Origin: Corynebacterium sp.
GTDB lineage: Bacteria > Actinomycetota > Actinomycetes > Mycobacteriales > Mycobacteriaceae
Direction of reading: 5' to 3'
Assembly: GCF_030530965.1 (NCBI RefSeq)
Contig: NZ_JAUMTY010000017.1
Coordinates: forward strand, 1 to 20,103
Length of the DNA: 20,103 nucleotides
Shown here in pieces: positions 15,793 through 20,103 of this stretch (the stretch's first letter is position 1; each line of letters begins with the position of its first letter). The notes under the pieces are model-generated. The model saw nothing but the letters and a program-made list of their open reading frames with translations. It ran no database searches and was not told the origin of the DNA. The position numbers and the translations under genes are program-made.

Positions 15793-15897
15793 CGGTAACC
15801 TTCTACCAGAGTCCAACCTTTCGGCGGTCACGTGGTGGGAGCATCCTCCGCTTGTAGCCCGCGTGGATTTCCACCACGTCGGACGGTCGTGTCGATC

Positions 15898-15926
15898 AGG
15901 ATAGCAGGGTCGTGGACTACTACCAA
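15898..15926 (-). promoter_or_regulatory. Predicted infC operon promoter
   Basis: TTGGTA (15921-15926) and TATCCT (15898-15903) on the minus strand, separated by exactly 17 bases; each matches four of six housekeeping-sigma consensus bases. Predicted transcription start near 15891. It lies about 65-90 bases after the metB stop, and the metB-promoter gap shows no intrinsic terminator. Confidence 0.55.
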
Positions 15927-15989
15927 ATCTTTAGCTAATCGCTCCAGGGATGCGTCGATTGAAGGTGTGCTACCGGCCAGGTGTGGTAA

Positions 15990-17153
15990 CTAGTCAAGTG
16001 CCTGCAATAGGTCGGCGATAAGGTCTTCGGCAGATTCTAGACCAACCGAAAGCCGAACCAAGTCATCAGGAACTTCCAGCACTGATCCCGCTGTCGACGC
16101 GTGGGTCATGGCTGCTGGGTGCTCGATCAGTGATTCAACTCCGCCAAGCGATTCGGCGAGTGTAAAGACCGATGTGTTCTTGCATAGACGCTGCGCAGCA
16201 TCGTGGTCAGCGAGTCGAAGAGAGACCATGCCACCAAAGTGAGACATTTGAGCAGCGGCAACCGCGTGCCCGGGATGGCTTTCCAACCCTGGATAAATGA
16301 CCTCTTTAACCGCGGGGTGATCAACTAAACGATCAGCTATGGCCTGGGCATTCGCGCTGTGTCGCTCCATCCGGACTGGCAGGCTCCTCAACCCACGCAG
16401 AGTAAGGAATGAATCGAAGGGCCCAGCAATCGCACCAGCGGAATTCTGTAGGAAAGCGACCTCATCATCGACCTCTTGATCCGACGTCACTACTGCTCCG
16501 CCAACCACATCAGAGTGCCCACCGATGTATTTCGTAGTCGAATGGACGACGATGTCTGCGCCGAGGGATAACGGTTGCTGCAAAGCCGGAGTAGCAAACG
16601 TATTGTCAACCACCAACCGAGCGTTCACGCTGTGCGCGACTTTAGCCAGAGCAGGGATATCCGCAATGGTTAGGAGCGGATTGGTTGGGGACTCAGCCCA
16701 TACCATCCGCGTCCGATCAGTGAGCGCGGATTGCACCTCGTCGAGATCGTTAATTGCCACTGGTGTGTAATCGATCCCCCACTTCGCAAAAATCTTGTCA
16801 ATGAGGCGGAATGTTCCGCCATATGCGTCATTGGGGATGATGATGTGGTCGCCGGGTTTGAGCATGGCCCGCAAAACTGCGTCACTAGCCGCCATTCCAG
16901 AGCCAAAGGCACGTCCGTACTTGCCTCGCTCCAGCTCAGCGATTGCTTTTTCCAACGCAGTACGGGTCGGGTTTCCCGTCCTGGAGTACTCGTAACCGCC
17001 GCGCAGTCCACCGACTCCGTCTTGAGCATAGGTAGACGTTGCATAAATAGGTGGGTTAACTGCTCCAGTTGCAGCTTCCGGCGTCCACCCAGCGTGAACG
17101 GCAGACGTCTCCAATCCTCGGTCTCGAACGTCTCCCTTTTCTATGTCACTCAT
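15990..17153 (-). CDS. metB: Cystathionine gamma-synthase / gamma-lyase family protein
   Basis: PLP-dependent Cys/Met metabolism enzyme. Either forms cystathionine from an activated homoserine and cysteine (MetB), or cleaves cystathionine to cysteine (CGL); the two cannot be told apart safely by eye. 387 residues from ATG at 17153, typical size. Visible blocks: NPPIYATSTYAQ at 33-44, YEYSRTGNPTR at 55-65, GSGMAA at 84-89, and the PLP lysine in HSTTKYIGGHSD (Lys208); ESLGGVESL lies near the C-terminus. The frame opens at 17234, but AAAGGG five to six bases before 17153 and family similarity beginning just after it favour the shorter form. It follows cbs by 61 bases; that pairing, as in mycobacteria, suggests transsulfuration work. 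Confidence 0.92.
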   Translation of the reverse strand: MSDIEKGDVRDRGLETSAVHAGWTPEAATGAVNPPIYATSTYAQDGVGGLRGGYEYSRTGNPTRTALEKAIAELERGKYGRAFGSGMAASDAVLRAMLKPGDHIIIPNDAYGGTFRLIDKIFAKWGIDYTPVAINDLDEVQSALTDRTRMVWAESPTNPLLTIADIPALAKVAHSVNARLVVDNTFATPALQQPLSLGADIVVHSTTKYIGGHSDVVGGAVVTSDQEVDDEVAFLQNSAGAIAGPFDSFLTLRGLRSLPVRMERHSANAQAIADRLVDHPAVKEVIYPGLESHPGHAVAAAQMSHFGGMVSLRLADHDAAQRLCKNTSVFTLAESLGGVESLIEHPAAMTHASTAGSVLEVPDDLVRLSVGLESAEDLIADLLQALD

Positions 17154-17174
17154 GTTTTCCCTTTCTTCAGAACG

Positions 17175-17194
17175 TAGTGGTTTTATTCCCACTA
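17175..17194 (-). other. Hairpin in the cbs-metB spacer
   Basis: Perfect 6-base inverted repeat TAGTGG/CCACTA around an 8-base loop, about 20 bases before the metB ATG and just upstream of its ribosome site. Too weak and lacking a T-run to be a terminator; possibly affects mRNA stability or metB translation. Confidence 0.35.
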
Positions 17195-17214
17195 GGCTTC
17201 GCTCTTTATATGCT

Positions 17215-18597
17215 TTACTTTTTGGCGAAACCAAGCAGATCTTGACGAGTTACCACTCCAACCGGAACACCGTCAGCGAGAACCATCAGTGAATCCACAC
17301 TTTCTAGTTGCTTGATCGCTTCAGATGCTCGCTCTTGATCGCCGACGAGGGGCATGGCGTCCTCCATCACGGACGACACCGAATCCGACAACGAATGACC
17401 ATCCTCGTACACAGCTCGTAGCAGGCCTCTTTCGGTGACAGCGCCACGAATTTCTCCCACCACAATCGGAGGTTCGGCCCCTAAGACTGGCATCTGCGAT
17501 ACGTTAAATTCCCGCAAAATATTGATGGCATCACGGATGGTCTCATTCGGGTGAGTATGAACGAAAGCGGGAAGCGACGAGGCTGAATCATTCTTACGAC
17601 GAAGGATGTCGGCTATCGTCGGCTCTTCTTGTTCACGGGGGCGTCCGGTATCAAAACCATACGAAAGCATCCACTCGTCATTGAAAATCTTGCCTAAGTA
17701 TCCCCGGCCACCATCAGGCAAAAGAACAACAATTTTGGCATCCGGATCGCGTTGAGCAACCTTTATTGCGGCAACAACGGCCATTCCCGACGATCCACCG
17801 ACTAAAAGACCTTCCTCCCTTGCTAAGCGACGCGTCATCGCAAAGGCTTCAGCATCGGTCACGGAAATGATCTCATCGGGGAGGTTGCGGTCGTAGGCGT
17901 CGGGCCACATATCCTCACCGACTCCTTCGATGAGATACGGGCGTCCGGAACCACCCGAATAGACCGAGCCCTCGGGATCAGCACCAATGACCTTGACTGC
18001 TCCGTCCGAAACCTCTTTGAGGAAACGGCCCGTGCCCGTAATTGTTCCGCCGGTGCCCACTCCCGCTACGAAGTGAGTAATTTCCCCGTCCATATCCCGC
18101 CAAATTTCTGGGCCGGTGGATTCGTAATGGCTAGCCGGCCCATTGGGGTTGGAATACTGATCAGGTTTAAAGGCTCCGGGCGTTTCGGAAACGAGACGAT
18201 CTGACACGGAATAATACGAGTCAGGGCTATCGGGCTCTACGGCCGTCGGGCACACAACGACTTCAGCGCCGTAAGCGCGCAGGACATCGATTTTGTCCTT
18301 TCCCACTTTATCGGGGCAAACAAAGATGCACTGGTATCCGCGCTCTTGGGCAACCATGGCTAAACCGACTCCGGTGTTTCCCGACGTCGGTTCAATAATG
18401 GTTCCGCCGGGCTTGAGTTTTCCCTCTTTCTCCGCAGCATCGATAATCTTTTTCGCTATGCGGTCCTTAGAACTTCCGCCCGGGTTAAGGTATTCAATTT
18501 TGGCAGCGACTAAGCCTGCTCCATCCGGAACAACAGACTGCAGTTGCACTAGGGGCGTATCACCAACTGCCTCAGTGATGTGTTTCAACAATTTCAT
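17215..18597 (-). CDS. cbs: Cystathionine beta-synthase with C-terminal CBS domains
   Basis: PLP fold-type II enzyme expected to condense homocysteine with serine (or O-acetylserine) to cystathionine. Residues 1-320 are the catalytic domain: the PLP lysine is Lys44 in NPGGSSKDR, the TSGNTG loop is at 71-76, and the phosphate-binding GTGGTITG at about 178-185. Residues from about 335 to 460 form a pair of CBS (Bateman) motifs, which separate it from CysK/CysM. There is no N-terminal heme-binding extension as in human CBS. ATG at 18597 has no Shine-Dalgarno, and a TATACT box lies seven bases upstream, so the message is probably leaderless. Upstream of metB, 70 bases after uvrA, with an McbR-like operator. 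Confidence 0.94.
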   Translation of the reverse strand: MKLLKHITEAVGDTPLVQLQSVVPDGAGLVAAKIEYLNPGGSSKDRIAKKIIDAAEKEGKLKPGGTIIEPTSGNTGVGLAMVAQERGYQCIFVCPDKVGKDKIDVLRAYGAEVVVCPTAVEPDSPDSYYSVSDRLVSETPGAFKPDQYSNPNGPASHYESTGPEIWRDMDGEITHFVAGVGTGGTITGTGRFLKEVSDGAVKVIGADPEGSVYSGGSGRPYLIEGVGEDMWPDAYDRNLPDEIISVTDAEAFAMTRRLAREEGLLVGGSSGMAVVAAIKVAQRDPDAKIVVLLPDGGRGYLGKIFNDEWMLSYGFDTGRPREQEEPTIADILRRKNDSASSLPAFVHTHPNETIRDAINILREFNVSQMPVLGAEPPIVVGEIRGAVTERGLLRAVYEDGHSLSDSVSSVMEDAMPLVGDQERASEAIKQLESVDSLMVLADGVPVGVVTRQDLLGFAKK

Positions 18598-18604
18598 GGG
18601 ATCG

Positions 18605-18610
18605 AGTATA
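18605..18610 (-). promoter_or_regulatory. cbs -10 box, predicted leaderless start
   Basis: TATACT on the minus strand, a near-consensus -10, ends seven bases before the cbs ATG, so transcription should begin at or within a base of the A of ATG. The -35 region (about 18628-18633) is poor and overlaps the operator. Confidence 0.6.
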
Positions 18611-18631
18611 GAAACCCCGATCCCAATCAGT

Positions 18632-18647
18632 TAGACCGACCGGTCTG
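18632..18647. promoter_or_regulatory. McbR-like operator upstream of cbs-metB
   Basis: Plus-strand TAGAC-CGACCG-GTCTG matches 9 of 10 defined positions of the C. glutamicum McbR consensus TAGAC-N6-GTCTA; its core AGACCG-AC-CGGTCT is a perfect palindrome. It covers the -35 region of the cbs promoter, fitting repression by a TetR-type regulator of sulfur amino-acid genes. No mcbR gene is in the window. Confidence 0.65.
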
Positions 18648-18667
18648 TAACTCGGCTGTAGCTCTAA

Positions 18668-20103
18668 TTAATCACTCTTTCCAGGGAGCATATCCGCCAA
18701 ATATTTCGCGGTATAGGAACCGGTTTCTTCCCGACGGTCCACGAGATCTTCAGGCGTCCCCTGATCAACGACACGTCCACCGCCGGCACCGCCTTCTGGC
18801 CCCATATCGATGACCCAATCTGCCATCTTGATGACATCTAGGTTGTGCTCGATAACGATGACGGAGTTCCCTTTATCTACGAGACCTTGAATCACCAGCA
18901 TAAGCTTCCGAATATCTTCAAAATGCAACCCGGTCGTTGGCTCATCAAGGATATAAACCGTCCGCCCACGAGAGCGTTTTTGCAGTTCGGAAGCTAATTT
19001 AACGCGCTGAGCTTCACCGCCGGACAACGTCGTTGCCGACTGCCCCAAACGGACATAACCCAGACCAACGTCGACAAGAGTTGCAAGATACCGGTGGATA
19101 GAGGTGATCGGTTCAAAGAAGTCGGCAGCCTCAGAAATGGGCATATCGAGGACTTCGGCAATGTTTTTACCCTTATATTTGACCTCAAGAGTTTCCCGGT
19201 TATACCGCGCGCCATGACAGACTTCACACGGAACATACACGTCGGGGAGGAAATTCATTTCAATCTTGATTGTCCCGTCGCCTCGACATGCTTCGCACCG
19301 ACCGCCTTTAACATTGAATGAAAAGCGACCGGCTTTATAGCCGCGCACTTTTGCCTCTTGTGTTTCGGCGAAAAGATTACGAATCTTGTCAAACACTCCC
19401 GTATAAGTAGCCGGATTTGACCTCGGTGTCCGACCGATCGGACTCTGATCAACCTGCACCAACTTGTCCAGCTGATCCAGCCCCTCAATTCGACGGTGAC
19501 GGCCTGGAACGACGCGAGCACCGTTCAAATCTCTCTGCAATGTCGATGCCAGGACACCATTCACCAAAGACGACTTACCTGACCCTGATACCCCAGTGAC
19601 GACGGTTAAAACACCGAGCGGGAAAGACACATCGATATTTTTTAGATTATTTTCTTTAGCCTCAATGACTGTGATGTGACGGTCTTTATCAAGTTCTCGA
19701 CGCTTGTCCGGAACGGCCAACACCCGTCGACGGGATAAATAGTCACCGGTTAACGAGTTTTTACACTTCTCGATGCCATCCGGTCGGCCCTGATAGACCA
19801 CTTCCCCACCATATTCACCAGCACGAGGGCCAATATCGACCAGCCAATCCGCTGTTCGAATTGTTTCCTCATCGTGCTCGACAACGATGAGAGTATTTCC
19901 AAGATCGCGAAGCTGTTCCAGAGTGGCGATCAATCGTTGATTATCGCGCTGATGGAGGCCAATCGAAGGCTCGTCAAGAACGTAGAGCACGCCCGCCAGG
20001 CCTGAGCCGATCTGCGTCGCTAAGCGAATACGTTGAGCTTCTCCACCTGAAAGGGTTCCAGCCGAACGAGATAGTGAGAGATACTCCAGTCCGACGTCGA
20101 GAA
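18668..20103 (-). CDS. uvrA: Excinuclease ABC subunit A, N-terminal part outside window
   Basis: DNA damage-recognition ATPase of nucleotide excision repair, acting with UvrB and UvrC. About 478 C-terminal residues are visible of a protein usually near 950; the frame is open to the window end. It begins inside the first ATPase module: the signature LSGGEAQRIRLATQIGSG, then the Walker B stretch VLYVLDEPSIGLHQRDN. The second module follows with Walker A GVSGSGKSSLV, the zinc finger CEAC...CEVC, the signature LSGGEAQRVKLASEL, and Walker B ILDEPTTGLHFEDI. TAA stop at 18668. It lies upstream of cbs with a 70-base gap and no clear terminator; the separate cbs promoter makes co-transcription unnecessary. 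Confidence 0.97.
   Translation of the reverse strand, partial: LDVGLEYLSLSRSAGTLSGGEAQRIRLATQIGSGLAGVLYVLDEPSIGLHQRDNQRLIATLEQLRDLGNTLIVVEHDEETIRTADWLVDIGPRAGEYGGEVVYQGRPDGIEKCKNSLTGDYLSRRRVLAVPDKRRELDKDRHITVIEAKENNLKNIDVSFPLGVLTVVTGVSGSGKSSLVNGVLASTLQRDLNGARVVPGRHRRIEGLDQLDKLVQVDQSPIGRTPRSNPATYTGVFDKIRNLFAETQEAKVRGYKAGRFSFNVKGGRCEACRGDGTIKIEMNFLPDVYVPCEVCHGARYNRETLEVKYKGKNIAEVLDMPISEAADFFEPITSIHRYLATLVDVGLGYVRLGQSATTLSGGEAQRVKLASELQKRSRGRTVYILDEPTTGLHFEDIRKLMLVIQGLVDKGNSVIVIEHNLDVIKMADWVIDMGPEGGAGGGRVVDQGTPEDLVDRREETGSYTAKYLADMLPGKSD

Larger units (their letters stand above)
15545..15891 (-). promoter_or_regulatory. Long structured infC leader RNA
   Basis: About 347 bases of gene-free leader from the predicted transcription start to the infC start. 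In transcription order it holds: a 9-pair stem (15871-15879 with 15830-15838); a perfect 10-pair hairpin (15764-15792); a terminator-like hairpin (15709-15745) with a T-rich tail; an 8-base sequence (15675-15682) perfectly complementary to the infC Shine-Dalgarno region (15550-15557); and a direct repeat CACGAGTGC (15642-15650, 15659-15667). Structures are read by eye and not folded by computer. Ribosomal-protein leaders of this general design (for example the B. subtilis L20 leader before infC) are known. Confidence 0.6.

Noticed and set aside
17154..17234. 27-residue N-terminal extension of MetB overlapping the end of cbs
   Set aside because: The ATG at 17153 has AAAGGG properly placed and matches the normal family start.
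1..20103. Mobile elements, CRISPR arrays, tRNA or rRNA genes, toxin or defence systems
   Set aside because: No transposase, phage or defence protein, no regular repeat-spacer pattern and no tRNA-like fold were seen; all genes are conserved housekeeping genes in one direction.

Overview
The window looks like a piece of chromosome from a moderate-GC actinobacterium, most likely Corynebacterium or a close relative. The support is the gene order (infC-rpmI-rplT, an RNA methyltransferase, pheST, then argCJBDFRGH), many GTG starts, actinobacterial-type IF3, ArgJ and PheS sequences, and a site matching the corynebacterial McbR consensus (TAGAC-N6-GTCTA) in front of a cbs-metB pair. The species cannot be named from the sequence alone. 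No mobile element, CRISPR array, tRNA or rRNA gene was seen. Every convincing gene lies on the minus strand, so transcription runs from high to low coordinates.

Layout in transcription order. (1) 20103-18668: C-terminal half of uvrA (excision repair), cut by the window edge. (2) 18667-15990: cbs and metB, a transsulfuration pair, behind a compact promoter with an McbR-like operator; cbs appears leaderless. (3) 15989-15545: about 400 bases without a gene, holding a good promoter and a long, highly structured leader with an intrinsic-terminator-like hairpin before infC. (4) 15544-14224: infC (apparently starting at ATC), rpmI, rplT, closed by a strong hairpin terminator at 14101-14132. (5) 13978-9303: a SpoU/TrmH-family RNA 2'-O-methyltransferase, pheS and pheT. 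(6) 9261-1: the arginine genes argC, argJ, argB, argD, argF, argR, argG and argH (its last few codons lie off the window), with an ARG-box-like palindrome just upstream of argC.

How the genes work together. ArgJ, ArgB, ArgC and ArgD form the acetyl cycle from glutamate to ornithine; ArgF, ArgG and ArgH turn ornithine into arginine; ArgR is the arginine-responsive repressor. Cbs and MetB connect homocysteine, cystathionine and cysteine or methionine. The infC, pheST and RNA-methyltransferase genes serve translation.

The genes are conserved housekeeping genes. The most interesting material is regulatory: the infC leader (possible terminator/antiterminator switch, a perfect 8-base complement to the infC Shine-Dalgarno region, a non-canonical ATC start and a structured infC-rpmI spacer), the McbR-like operator on a leaderless cbs promoter, and the argC operator.
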